Shown here piece after piece: positions 35,333 through 44,560 of a stretch of 64,000 nt of DNA. A program made the translations under genes and the position numbers. The first letter of the stretch is position 1. Every line of letters starts with the position of its first letter. Source of the DNA: AP-15 sp963716115 (GTDB taxonomy: Bacteria; Pseudomonadota; Alphaproteobacteria; ATCC43930; CGMCC-115725); the NCBI GenBank assembly GCA_963716115.1, contig CAVQSZ010000014.1:186001-250000 (forward strand), written 5' to 3'. The notes beneath the pieces are model-generated. The model saw only the letters and a program-made list of their open reading frames with translations, searched no databases and was not told the origin of the DNA.

Positions 35333-35848
35333 CTATTTGACACGCTCCCAGGGGTCGGGCGGGCGCGGCGGCTGCGATTTCACGCGTTTTTCGAATTCGG
35401 CGCGCCGGACCGCGAGATCGCTGCTCGCGATTGCGCGGATCGCGGTCTCGACGACCTGCGCCAGCTCCGCGGCTTCGCCCGCGGTGATCTCGCCGGCGGC
35501 GATCGCGGCGGCGATCGCGGTCATGAACGGGCCGGGATCGGCCGGCCCCTCGAGCGGCGGCAGGTCGAGCCGCAAGCTGCGGTGGCGGCGCCGCGAATGG
35601 AGGCTTTCGAAGCACAGCTTGAGGGCCGTGGGCTCGCCTTTGAGCGCGAGCTCGATCGCCTTTCGGGTCACCGCCTCGGCCTCGCCTTCGAGCAATAATT
35701 CGGCGGCCAGCGTCTTTTTGTTCCGCGAGCCGCGCATCCGCCCCGCCGGGTTGCCGGATTGCCCTTTTTGAAAGGGTCTGCCGCGAGGCTTCCGGCCGCC
35801 GGCCGGCGCCGCTGCTTTTGCTGCATTCTGCAAGGAATCTGCAGCCAT
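35333..35848 (-). CDS. DUF5681 domain-containing protein
   Basis: 171 residues with the DUF5681 signature near the N-terminus: GRPFQKGQSGNPAGRMRGSR followed by NKKTLAAELL. The remainder is helical (AAIAAAIAAGEITAGEAAEL, AIASSDLAVRRAEFEKRV). Such proteins are often phage- or terminase-small-subunit-associated in Alphaproteobacteria, and here it stands alone, so it may be a prophage leftover. Function unknown. Confidence 0.8.
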   Translation of the reverse strand: MAADSLQNAAKAAAPAGGRKPRGRPFQKGQSGNPAGRMRGSRNKKTLAAELLLEGEAEAVTRKAIELALKGEPTALKLCFESLHSRRRHRSLRLDLPPLEGPADPGPFMTAIAAAIAAGEITAGEAAELAQVVETAIRAIASSDLAVRRAEFEKRVKSQPPRPPDPWERVK

Positions 35849-36065
35849 CCCATCACCTCCGCCACGCCGGCGGCCATGCCGCCGAGCCAGGAAGGCGCAA
35901 CAATACCGTGTGAATATGGCAATTTTCGCATCGCCGCGACCGAGCCCCGGTTGCCGCCGCCTTATTCGAAGAGCGCCGCGATGTCGCTCCGGCTGCAGCG
36001 GTGAAGCGCATCACCCGTGAGCAGCGCAGCAGCCGCGACGGAGAGGCGTACGCAACCTGCGTCTT

Positions 36066-37514
36066 CTATGACACCTGTTTCACACCGGGTGGCCGCCATG
36101 TCCCTTCGCCCGGCGGCAAGATCGAAGGTGGCGTAGGCTTCGGCCAATATAGGCGCATCACGAGATAGATTCTGTCATCCGGCGCCGGAAGCCAATTTGC
36201 TTCCTTGTCCGCACCGGGGTTGTCTTTTTGAATGTACAGCGTCAGCGAGCCGTCCGCCTCCTTTTTCATCCCCGGCAACATCGGAGAGTTGATGAGGTAG
36301 CGATTGATCGGGTTCTTGACCAAGAGCTGGCTCTTGCCGTCGTACATCGTAACGGACCAAAACGCATTCACCGGCGGCAACTGGCCGGGTGCGAAGGTGA
36401 TGGTGTACTTGTGCCTGCTGCCGTCGAGCGGCTCACCGGTCGCGTCCGTTCGGGTATAGGGGTACATGGCTTCTACGGCATCGTTGCCATAGAGACCGCC
36501 CTTGGCAGCCCCGGCCCGCATCAACCAATCGCCGTTGAAGAAGGCCTCGTCGCCAAAGAACGAGCCGACATTCCAGCCGTTGATGCTTTTGTTTCCGCCG
36601 GCCAGCCATTTGTCGACTTTGTCGTCACCTTGCTTCACGCCCGCCAGGATTGCGGCTTTGTGCTCGAGAGGTAGATCCTTAAACTCAAAGGTCTTGCCGG
36701 GGCCGATGCCGATCTTCGCAAGTTTCGCACGAACCGCCTTGTCCCTTGGCGTCTCAGGGACGAATTGCAGGGCTGCGTCGAGATATTGGAAGAAGTTGTC
36801 CTTGATCCCGGCAGTGGTGGCAGGAAGGAACTCGATCTTCGGCGCGGCGGGCGGGGCGGGTTGCTTAAGGAAAGCGGAAAGCGGCTGCGCCTTGTAGCCG
36901 GCCTGAATTTTCTCGACGTTCGGCATGTCGCCGGGGTTGAAGAGTTGAGTGCGGATAAGCGCGAAGGTGAACGGCGTCGTCGATTGGAAGACCTTCTTGA
37001 TCCCGATGGGCGTTTCACCTTTCCAGTCGGGGCCGACCACCAGATAGTCGCCCGGCTCGGTCCCCGTGGCGCGCGTGCCGATGTAGCCAAAATTGTAGGT
37101 GTTGCCGTCGATCAACTGGACCGCGTAGTAGCGGTCCTTTTCGATCATCGGCGCCGAGATGACCATCGGTTCAGCGCGCAAATCCAGCCAGAGCATCGAG
37201 TAGGGGGTGTCGCTGTTCGGCGTAATGACTGCCGTATCCTCCGGGGTGGCGACGCGGTGCTGGTTGTTGATTTCGTTGAACGGCGCCTTGAACTGCCCCG
37301 AGTTTTTGTCAACGGCGAACTCTTGCATAACCGCATAATTCATCACGAGCGGTAAGCCGTAGATGAAGCCTTCTTCGGCGATGTCCTTGGCCTCCAACAG
37401 GCTGGGCCATTCGGCTTTGTTCTGCGCAATTGCCGGGGTGAAATCCGCCGTCGTGGCGGCGAGCGCGGCCATCGCAGCAGAGCGGAGCAGGTCGCGTCTC
37501 GTAAGCATCAACAA
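36066..37514 (-). CDS. DUF1254/DUF1214 domain-containing exported protein
   Basis: 482 residues with a twin-arginine-type leader (TRRDLLRSAAMAALAATTAD). DUF1254 region: IYGLPLVMNYAVMQEFAVDK, TPNSDTPYSMLWLDLRAEPM, and the DUF1214 region near the C-terminus with NAFWSVTMYDGKSQLLVKNP and INRYLINS. Likely periplasmic; members are of unknown biochemical function. G+C (near 57-60% by eye) is below the neighbours and codon use is less GC-biased, suggesting transfer. Start at 37512-37514, or MLTRRD two codons on. Confidence 0.85.
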   Translation of the reverse strand: MLMLTRRDLLRSAAMAALAATTADFTPAIAQNKAEWPSLLEAKDIAEEGFIYGLPLVMNYAVMQEFAVDKNSGQFKAPFNEINNQHRVATPEDTAVITPNSDTPYSMLWLDLRAEPMVISAPMIEKDRYYAVQLIDGNTYNFGYIGTRATGTEPGDYLVVGPDWKGETPIGIKKVFQSTTPFTFALIRTQLFNPGDMPNVEKIQAGYKAQPLSAFLKQPAPPAAPKIEFLPATTAGIKDNFFQYLDAALQFVPETPRDKAVRAKLAKIGIGPGKTFEFKDLPLEHKAAILAGVKQGDDKVDKWLAGGNKSINGWNVGSFFGDEAFFNGDWLMRAGAAKGGLYGNDAVEAMYPYTRTDATGEPLDGSRHKYTITFAPGQLPPVNAFWSVTMYDGKSQLLVKNPINRYLINSPMLPGMKKEADGSLTLYIQKDNPGADKEANWLPAPDDRIYLVMRLYWPKPTPPSILPPGEGTWRPPGVKQVS

Positions 37515-37708
37515 CTTCCTTCCGGTTCGCAGCTTGTGGTCGATCGCGCGTAGGCAGCGACGGCTACGCGATCTGTGCGCACCGCGCTATTCTCCTCAGG
37601 CCCTTCTGCGTTTTTTTTCAGAAATTCCGGTTATGCGCGACCCCGCCAGGGCTTCCGTATTGGGAAGCCACGGCGGGGCGGCGATGCGCGGGGTTGCCCC
37701 CGCGGGCC

Positions 37709-38605
37709 TCAGGTCTTGTGGGCGGAGGCGCGGTAGATTTCGTCGATCGATTGCGCGAGCGAAGCCGCGAATTCGGCGTCGCTCATCGTGACGCGCAAAT
37801 CCTGGGCAAGGGCGCGCGAGAAGCTCGCGATCATGCCGTGGTTGGCGGCGAGGCGTCGGCAGGCGTCGGCGCGGCTGTAGCCGCCCGAGAGCGCCACGAC
37901 CCGGGCGCAGCGCGGGTGGTTGGCGAGCGGCGCGTAGAGGTCGGCGACATCGGGCAGGGTCAGCTTGAACATGACCTCGCGGCCGGCCGGCAAGGCGTCG
38001 GTGCGTTTTTTGAGCTCGTCGCAGAGGATCGCCTCGGCGCCCTTCTTGTCGGGGCTCTTGATCGAGACCTCGGGCTCGAGGATCGGCATCAGCCCGTGCC
38101 GGGCGATCTGGTCGCCGATCTCGAACTGCTGGGCGGCGATCGCGGCGATTCCCCCCTTGTCGGCGAGGTTGATCACCGAGCGCATCTTGGTGCCGAAAAC
38201 GCCGAGCCTGGCGGCGCGCTCGCACACCTGATCGAGCTGCGGCATCGGCCGCATCAGCTGGACCCCGTCCTTCTCGGGCTCGAGCCCGCGGTCGACCTTG
38301 ACGAACGGCACGACGCCGCGGTCCTGCCACAGATATGAGGCGGTCGGCTTGCCGCCCACCTCGCCGTCCATCGTGCCTTCGAAGAGGATTGTCCCGATGA
38401 CCTTGTCGCCGGCAAAGGCCGGCGCGGTCATGATGCGCACGCGCATTTCATGGATCAGCCGGAACATTTCGGCGTCGCCGCTGTAGGCGCTGTCCGGAAC
38501 GCCGTAGAGGCGCAAGGCGCCCGGCGACGACCCGCCGCTCTGGTCGAGCGCGGCGATAAACCCGCCCTTCTTCGACATCTGCGCCATCATCTCGTCATTC
38601 GCCAT
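37709..38605 (-). CDS. Class I fructose-bisphosphate aldolase
   Basis: 298 residues from the ATG at 38603-38605, five bases after GAGGAGG; a further in-frame ATG directly upstream is too close to that site. Family motifs: KKGGFIAALDQSGGSSPGAL, AFAGDKVIGTILFEGTMDG, GVVPFVKVDRGL, GVFGTKMRSVINLADK with the lysine region, LMPILEPEVSI and VMFKLTLPDVADLY, ending VVALSGGYSR. It makes or cleaves fructose-1,6-bisphosphate through a Schiff base. It belongs to a different branch from the aldolase stub at 14.1 kb. It lies between DUF1254 and the oxygenase beta subunit on the same strand. Confidence 0.9.
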   Translation of the reverse strand: MANDEMMAQMSKKGGFIAALDQSGGSSPGALRLYGVPDSAYSGDAEMFRLIHEMRVRIMTAPAFAGDKVIGTILFEGTMDGEVGGKPTASYLWQDRGVVPFVKVDRGLEPEKDGVQLMRPMPQLDQVCERAARLGVFGTKMRSVINLADKGGIAAIAAQQFEIGDQIARHGLMPILEPEVSIKSPDKKGAEAILCDELKKRTDALPAGREVMFKLTLPDVADLYAPLANHPRCARVVALSGGYSRADACRRLAANHGMIASFSRALAQDLRVTMSDAEFAASLAQSIDEIYRASAHKT

Positions 38606-38640
38606 CATCGCCTCCTCGGATCGTGCCGATGCGCTCGGGG

Positions 38641-39184
38641 TTAAAAGAAGAACGTCAGGTTCTTGCTCATCAGCACGCTCTGGTCGAGGATGATCTTGCG
38701 CCGCGCGAGCTGCCAGCCGTCGCCGGCGCGGCGCAGCCGGTCCTCGCGCTTGCCGACCAGGATGTCGGTCTCGGTCTCGACCCGGTTGCGGTAGATCAGA
38801 AACCGGCATTTGACCAGAATTTCGGCCGGCTCCGCCAGGGACGGGCTGATCTCGAGCAGCTGGACGTTGGCGACCATGTGCGAGATGCGCGAGACCGGCT
38901 CCTCGGCCCAATGGATGCCGGTCTGGATCTGCTTGACCCGCCGCTCCAGGGTGTCCTTGCCCTCGTCGAACCAGTTGATGTCGTGGTCGGCGCGGGTGAA
39001 CTCGCGTTCCGGCTCGCCGATCTTGACGTTGCGCCGCATCGGCATCCAGTAGCGCACGTCGTCGGCGATCAGCGCCAGCCATCCTCGTAGCGCCGCTCGT
39101 CGAGCAATTCCGCCTCATGGTAGAGGAAATCCTCGACCTCCGCTTCAGCAGCAGGCGGGTTATTTGCTCGGTCTGATTGGTCAT
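38641..39184 (-). CDS. Ring-hydroxylating dioxygenase beta subunit, twice frameshifted
   Basis: Small structural subunit of a Rieske oxygenase, about 181 residues once two single-base losses are corrected (544 bases in all). Pieces: MTNQTEQITRLLLK from the ATG at 39182-39184, then EVEDFLYHEAELLDERRYED after a shift near 39143, then LALIADDVRYWMPMRRN after a second near 39078, and from there intact: EFTRADHDINWFDEGK, RISHMVANVQLLE, FLIYRNRVETETDILVGKRE. These are the beta-subunit cone-fold landmarks. It probably pairs with the alpha subunit at 33830-35206, although aldolase, DUF1254 and DUF5681 genes lie between. Confidence 0.8.
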
Positions 39185-39376
39185 TGGCGCCGCATTACGT
39201 CGTTGCGTCATTTCCGCATCCCCTTGCGCGGGCGGGTTGGAGAGGCGGCGGATTCCACAGCGCTTGCCGTTGCCTGGTTCGACCCGCCCGCTTCGCGGGT
39301 CCCACGCTCATCCGTGGGCTGAAGGGCGCAGCGGGTCAAGTCCGGCCACGGGGCTCAACAGCAGCAGCTGGATGCG

Positions 39377-39877
39377 CTACTCCGCGGCGGCGCGCTGGGC
39401 TTCGAGCTCCATGTCCCACGGGCCGGGGAAGCGGCCTTCGCCAATCAGCTCGCGGGTGAAGACGTGGTCCTCGCGCGGCCACTCGGCGCGCGGCATCTCG
39501 TAATAGACCTCGACGCCGTTGCCGTCGGGGTCCTTCAGATAAATGCCGAGCGAGATGCCGTGGTCGGCGACCCGATTGATCGGCACGTCGATCTCCTTGA
39601 TGTGCCGATAGAATTCCTTCAGGTCGTCGAGGTTGTCGAGGCGCCAGGCCATGTGGTTGAGGCCGACCTGGCCCTTTTCCTGCAACGGCGCCTTCGGCCC
39701 CAATTGCATCAGCGCCACCTCGTGCGACTGCTCGCGGTCGGCCGACATGAAGGCGGCCCAGCCCGGCCGGTACTCATAGGTGTGCAGGCCGAGCACATCC
39801 TCGTACCATTTCTTCGAGCGCTCGGCGTCGCGGACGAAGATGTTGACGTGTCCAAGATACTTCGGCTTTACAGTCAT
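39377..39877 (-). CDS. VOC-family extradiol-dioxygenase-like protein
   Basis: 166 residues from the ATG at 39875-39877, preceded by GAGGAGAAAAG. One-domain vicinal-oxygen-chelate fold: YLGHVNIFVRDAERSKKWYE (first His ligand), GLNHMAWRLDNLDDLKEFYR (second His) and LKDPDGNGVEVYYEMP (Glu ligand). This His-His-Glu set and the length match single-domain catechol-2,3-dioxygenase-like proteins. The HpaB-type hydroxylase gene immediately upstream would make a catechol, so ring cleavage is a reasonable role (inference). Confidence 0.85.
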   Translation of the reverse strand: MTVKPKYLGHVNIFVRDAERSKKWYEDVLGLHTYEYRPGWAAFMSADREQSHEVALMQLGPKAPLQEKGQVGLNHMAWRLDNLDDLKEFYRHIKEIDVPINRVADHGISLGIYLKDPDGNGVEVYYEMPRAEWPREDHVFTRELIGEGRFPGPWDMELEAQRAAAE

Positions 39878-41492
39878 CTTTTCTCCTCGGCTCAGTTCGG
39901 ATCGAGATTCGTCGTTCCCGCGGAGGCGGGAACCCAGGGTCCAAGGTTTTCCCTCTCCCCCGCTTCCCCACGGGAAGCCCGTGGGCTGAAGGCGCACGGT
40001 GACGGGTAGGGCAAAGATTTCGTGGATCCCTTTCACAGATTTCGTCGTCGCGCCCGAGAAATTCGAGGACGCGGTCGGTGACCTCCTTTTTCGGGTAGAT
40101 CGAGGCCAGCGCCCGCGCCCGGGTCAGCGGGTCGCTGGCGAAGAACCGCTCGTACAGCACCTGACGGCTGCCGAAGGCGTTGCCGGCGAGATCCCAGGCG
40201 AGCCGGAACAATTTCACCCGGTCCCTGGCCGGCGTCGTATCGGTCGCCAGGTATTGCTCGATATCGGCTTTCAAGGGGCCTTTGAAATCGGCTTCGCTGG
40301 GCGTCAGCATAAAGCTCGACGACCCCAACAGCTGCACGATCTCGATCATCCGCGGGTAGGCGGTCATGAAGAGGTTGCGCGGGCTCTCGGCCAGGAGCGG
40401 GTCGGGGCACATGATCCCCCACTCGTCGAGCTTCGCGTCGGCCTCGGCGGCGCGGATGCAGGCGCGGGTCAGCTGGGTCGTCAGCATCAGCTCGCCGATC
40501 CGCTCCTCGACATGCGGCAGGTGGCCGTTGCCCAAGGCCTGGGTCATCAGCAATGCCGTGCCGAGCACGAACTCGCATTTGGCGAGGTTCTTGGCCGCCC
40601 CCTGATGCGCCGAGTGCACCGAGGAATGGGTGGCGTGCGCGGTGGCGTTGAGCCGCTCGACATCGCCCAGCAGAAACACCCGCTCCCACGGCACCAGCAC
40701 GTCGTCGAAAAAGACGGCGCAATCCATCTCCTCGAAGCGCGACCCCAGCGGATGGTCGAAATGCGAGCCGCCCGGATCGAAGCTTTCGCGGCACAAAAAG
40801 CGCAGGCCCTTGGTACCGCAGGGGATGGCAAAGCTCAGCGCGAACGGGCTGTGGCTCTCGGTGTGGCGGCCCATGCGCGGCGAATAGACCCCGATCTCGT
40901 CGGCGAGCGGCCCCAGGGTCGCGAGGATCCGGGCGCCGCGCACGACGATGCCGGCGCCGGTCTCGCGCACCACCTCGAGCGCCGTCCCTTCCTGGAGGTT
41001 GAACACGCCCGAAACCGTGCGGCTGCGCTGCAAATTGATCAGCGAGTGGGTCAGGGTCAGGTCGTTCTCGCGGATGTATTCGTAATAGCGGCGCATGTTC
41101 TCGCCGTATTCGGGCTTGCCCTGCGCGAAAAAATCGGCCGCGCCGGCCCAGGCGGCGTAGGTCACATTCATGAAGTCGGGCGAGCGGCCCATCATGCCGC
41201 AGGTGGCCCGCGCCCAATTCAGCATCATGGCGCTGCGGCGCTCGAGGTCCTCGCGGGTGCGCGGGATGATGAAGGAGAGCCCGACCGGCTCGCCGCTCGT
41301 CGGCGACAGGTATGTCATCCGGTCGCGCAATTGCGGGTCGTGCTGCATGTCGTAGAGCGAGGCGATCGCCCGCGCCCCGTTCTTCAGCCCCGGATGCGCG
41401 GTCACGTCTCTGACCCGCTCGCCGCCGAGCCAAACCTCGCGCTCCTGCTCGCGCAGGCCCGCGAGGTATTGCTTCCCGGTACGCGCACCCAT
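39774..41492 (-). CDS. 4-hydroxyphenylacetate 3-monooxygenase HpaB-type oxygenase (3' end over-extended)
   Basis: FADH2-dependent aromatic hydroxylase of the HpaB group. From the ATG at 41490-41492 (behind GGGAGAGG): MGARTGKQYLAGLREQEREV, RDRMTYLSPTSGEPVGLSF, RSPDFMNVTYAAWAGAADFF, RENDLTLTHSLINLQ, RFEEMDCAVFFDDVLVPWER and VEERIGELMLTTQLTRACIR are family landmarks. The family runs near 480-520 residues; this frame has 572 and overlaps the VOC gene by about 100 bases in another frame. Its natural end is probably near EFLGRDDEIC, where a stop exists one base out of phase. No flavin reductase (HpaC) gene is seen nearby. Confidence 0.87.
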   Translation of the reverse strand: MGARTGKQYLAGLREQEREVWLGGERVRDVTAHPGLKNGARAIASLYDMQHDPQLRDRMTYLSPTSGEPVGLSFIIPRTREDLERRSAMMLNWARATCGMMGRSPDFMNVTYAAWAGAADFFAQGKPEYGENMRRYYEYIRENDLTLTHSLINLQRSRTVSGVFNLQEGTALEVVRETGAGIVVRGARILATLGPLADEIGVYSPRMGRHTESHSPFALSFAIPCGTKGLRFLCRESFDPGGSHFDHPLGSRFEEMDCAVFFDDVLVPWERVFLLGDVERLNATAHATHSSVHSAHQGAAKNLAKCEFVLGTALLMTQALGNGHLPHVEERIGELMLTTQLTRACIRAAEADAKLDEWGIMCPDPLLAESPRNLFMTAYPRMIEIVQLLGSSSFMLTPSEADFKGPLKADIEQYLATDTTPARDRVKLFRLAWDLAGNAFGSRQVLYERFFASDPLTRARALASIYPKKEVTDRVLEFLGRDDEICERDPRNLCPTRHRAPSAHGLPVGKRGRGKTLDPGFPPPRERRISIRTEPRRKDDCKAEVSWTRQHLRPRRRALEEMVRGCARPAHL

Positions 41493-41622
41493 CACGCCTC
41501 TCCCGGCCGGCGGAATCGTCGGCGAGACTAAGGCATGGCCGGGTGAAAGACCAGCGGGTCGACAGCGCCGGCCGCGTGTTGCAGGATGCCTCGGAAAATC
41601 AACCCGAAGAAGGAAACGCCAA

Positions 41623-42182
41623 ATGCCCGAGACCCCGACCTTTGGCCGCTATGCCGAGATCCCCTACGACCGGATGACGCCGGAGCAGCAGGAGGGCTAC
41701 CGCTCGCTGATCGAAACGCGCGGGCGGCTCCCCGGCCCGACCAAGATCTGGGTGCACAACCCCAAGCTGGCCAAGGCGGCGGGGCCGCTCGGCGGGCATT
41801 TCCGCACCGGCTACTCGCTCTCCGAGCGCGAGCGCGAGATCGCCGTCGTCATCATCAACAGCAAATGGCATTCGATCTACCCGACCAACGCGCACGAGCG
41901 CGCCGGCAAGGCGGCCGGGCTGCCGGCCGACAAGGTCGAGGCGCTGCTGTCGGGGCTGCCGACCTCGTTCGACGACAAGCGCGAGCAGGTCGTCTACGAG
42001 ATGGCGATGCTGCCTCGCGAATTCGCGCTGGGTCGTCGAAGGGCCTCTTCGACCGCGCGGTCGAGGCGCTCGGCCATGTCGGCGTCACCGACGTGATCTG
42101 CCTGATGGGCTACTACACGATGGTGTCGATGACCCTGGCCTTCTACGACGTGCCGGCCGGGGCCGAAGGCATGGCGCGCTGA
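41623..42182 (+). CDS. Carboxymuconolactone decarboxylase-family protein, copy 1, frameshifted
   Basis: AhpD/CMD-like helical protein of about 186 residues. MPETPTFGRYAEIPYDRMTP, GGHFRTGYSLSEREREIAVV and SIYPTNAHERAGKAAGLPAD lead to FDDKREQVVYEMA; after a frame change near 42030-42055 it ends GLFDRAVEALGHVGVTDVIC and LMGYYTMVSMTLAFYDVPAG. The redox CxxC of AhpD is absent, so a decarboxylase-like or structural role is more likely than peroxidase support. It is followed 14 bases on by a close paralogue. The frames suggest one lost and one gained base. Confidence 0.8.
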
Positions 42183-42196
42183 GAAAGGAGCCTGAA

Positions 42197-42755
42197 ATGC
42201 CCGAGACCCCGACCTTTGGCCGCTATGCCGAAATTCCCTACGACCGGATGACGCCGGAGCAGCAGGAGGGCTACCGCTCGCTGATCGAGGCGCGCGGCGC
42301 GCTCGGCGGGCCGAACCGGATCCTGGTGCATAACCCGAAGCTGGCGAAGGTCGTCGGGCCGTTCGGCGGGCATTTCCGCACCGGCTATTCGCTCTCCGAG
42401 CGCGAGCGCGAGATCGCCGTCGTCGTCATCAACAGCAAGTGGCGCTCGATCTATCCGACCAACGCGCACGAGCGCGCCGCCAAGGCGGCCGGATTGCCGG
42501 CCGACAAGGTCGAGGCGATGCTGTCCGGCCTGCCGACCTCGTTCGACGACGCGCGCGAGCAGGTCGTCTACGAGATGGCGAATTGTCTTGCCGATGCGCG
42601 CTGGGTGTCGCAAGGGCTTTACGACCGTGCGGTCGCGGCATTGGGCCATGTCGGCGATCACCGACGTGATCTGCCTGATGGGGCATTACAGCAGCGTCTC
42701 GATGACCTTGGCGTTCTACGACGTGCCCGCCGGCGCCGAGGGCATGAAGCGCTGA
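42197..42755 (+). CDS. Carboxymuconolactone decarboxylase-family protein, copy 2, frameshifted
   Basis: Tandem paralogue of the preceding gene; the first ~30 codons are almost identical at the DNA level (MPETPTFGRYAEIPYDRMTP). Differences begin at GALGGPNRILVHNPKLAKVV. The frame shifts near 42652, and the end reads ITDVICLMGHYSSVSMTLAF then YDVPAGAEGMKR with stop at 42753-42755. Total length is one base over a multiple of three. A purine-rich GAAAGGAG precedes the ATG. Recent duplication with divergence. Confidence 0.8.
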
Positions 42756-42796
42756 AGGGCCAGGGGGAGCAGGCCTCTTGCATCTTCGATCAAGTT

Positions 42797-42921
42797 GTCA
42801 TTGCGAGCCCACGGGTCGGCGCGAGACGCCGCCCGAGGACAGGCTCCGCGACGCAATCTCGGGCCGACATCGCTCGTCCGGTCGAGATTGCTTCGTCGCG
42901 CGAGGCGCTCCTCGCAATGAC
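42797..42921. repeat. 125-bp repeat element with GTCATTGCGAG inverted ends
   Basis: Terminal 11-bp inverted repeats GTCATTGCGAG (42797-42807) and CTCGCAATGAC (42911-42921), with internal CAATCTCG...GAGATTG complementarity. It fills most of the spacer between the second CMD gene and the serine hydrolase. It resembles the non-autonomous TCATTGCGAG-type repeats dispersed in many bacterial genomes. Confidence 0.7.
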
Positions 42922-43035
42922 GGCCTTTGATCGCGCGCCGACCTGATCGGAAACTGCTCCAGGATATCGGCAGGTTCGGCGCGCCGCCCGCCGGCTCCGC
43001 GGCGAAGTTGTTCCCGCCTGCCCGTAGGAGAACGC

Positions 43036-44230
43036 ATGCACCGATCGACCGTCGCCGTCGTCGCCGTGATAGCGTTGACCGCGGGCTTTCCCGCCGCGGC
43101 CCAATCGATCGATGCGGCCCTCATCTCCTCTCTGCAGAAGACGCTCGACGCCTATGTGGCGACGCGCGCGATGCCGGAGCACATCTCCGCGGCGTCTTTG
43201 AGCATCAGCCTGAAGGGCGCCGACGAAGAGCATCAACCTCGCCGCCGGCACGACGAAATACCCGGATGCCGGCGCGAAGGTCACGCCGGCCGACCTCTTC
43301 GAGATCGGCAGCATCACCAAGTCGTTCACCTCGGTCGCCATCCTGCGCCTCGAGGCCGCCGGGAAGCTGACGATCGACGACAGGCTCGGCAAATGGCTGC
43401 CGCAATATCCGGAATGGCAGGACGTCACGATTCGCCGACTGCTCGATATGACGAGCCCCATTCCGGGCTATGACAACGAGCCCGCCATCGCCAGGATCAT
43501 GGGCAACGATCCCGGCCATAATTTCACGGCGCAGGAGCTGGTCGCGTCGGTCTATCCGCACGACGGGAAGCCGAAGCCCGTCAGCGGCTGGACCTACTCG
43601 AACACCAACTACATCCTGGCCCAGATGATCGTCGAAAAAGCCGGCGGCAAGCCGTACGGCGACGTTTTGCGCGAATTGTTCGACCAGGTCGGGCTGAAGA
43701 ACGCCTACTACGAACAAAACCGGTATCCGGCATCGATCACCGATCGCATGGTCTCCGGCTATTTCTTCAACCACGATCCCGATGACGAGCTGCTCGCGCC
43801 GCTGCTCGGTCACGACGTAAAAAGCGACAGCGTCTCCTGGATGCAGGGCGCCGGCGGCATCGTCTCGTCGATGCAGGACGTGGCGCGCTGGGCGCGCGCG
43901 CTTTACGAGGGGCCGCTCCTGGCCGACCAGCAGCGCCGCGAGCTGATGACGGTCGTCTCCGACCCGACCGGCGAGCCGATCGACGGCCCTTCGGAAAAGC
44001 ACCCGAAAGCCTTCGGGCTCGGCGTCGGCGCCGGCTTCCATCCGAGGCTTGGCGCGTATTGGTACTATCAGGGAATGACGCTGGGGTATCGCGTGCTCTA
44101 CGCGTATTTTCCCAAGAACGGCGCGGTCATCGTTTTGGGCCTCAACAGCCAGCCCGACGACAATCAGAACCGCAACGGCGCGCTGCTCGAAGAGGTCTAC
44201 GGCGTGTTGCGCAACGTGGGCAAGATCTAG
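43036..44230 (+). CDS. Serine hydrolase, beta-lactamase/penicillin-binding family, frameshifted
   Basis: Exported serine hydrolase of about 397 residues. Signal peptide MHRSTVAVVAVIALTAGFPA with a likely AAAQS cleavage site. The catalytic SxxK is SITK in FEIGSITKSFTSVAILRLEA; the Tyr motif is YSNTNYILAQMI, and a C-terminal HPRLGAYWYYQGMTLGY gives the third motif region. The frame changes near 43225, between SLKGADEE and INLAAGTTKYPDAG, one base over a multiple of three. It may be an esterase or a beta-lactamase-like peptidase; context does not decide. Confidence 0.82.
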
Positions 44231-44424
44231 TCTTCCGTCTGTGCGTCCCGCATGCCTGGAAGAACACCGGCAGTGAGACCGGCCGCGTGCTGTTGCTCTA
44301 CACCCCGGCCGCCGCCGGAGGCCTGATCGAGGCGCTGTCGGAGCACCGACCGGCCAGCGACGAGGAACACAAACGGCTTTTCGACCGCCACCGCCGGGAA
44401 GTCGTCGGCCCGAACCCGCTGTGA
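44231..44424 (+). pseudogene. C-terminal fragment of a cupin-domain protein
   Basis: Begins at the serine hydrolase stop and reads VPHAWKNTGSETGRVLLLYT, PAAAGGLIEALSEHRPA and EEHKRLFDRHRREVVGPNPL to a stop at 44422-44424. This is the second half of a cupin barrel (His in PHAWKN) as seen in quercetinase-like proteins of about 150-190 residues. The N-terminal half is missing and no start codon with a ribosome site exists, so it is a remnant left by a deletion. Confidence 0.6.
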
Positions 44425-44560
44425 GGCGCCCGGGCCTCCCCTTTTGAGAGCCCTTCCCATTGATGGATCCTATCAAGGGCAGGGCTTTTGCAGCGACACC
44501 TAGCCGGCTTCGGCGGACATCGCGTAGCATCGTCGGCGGATTTCACCGGAGGGACACGCC

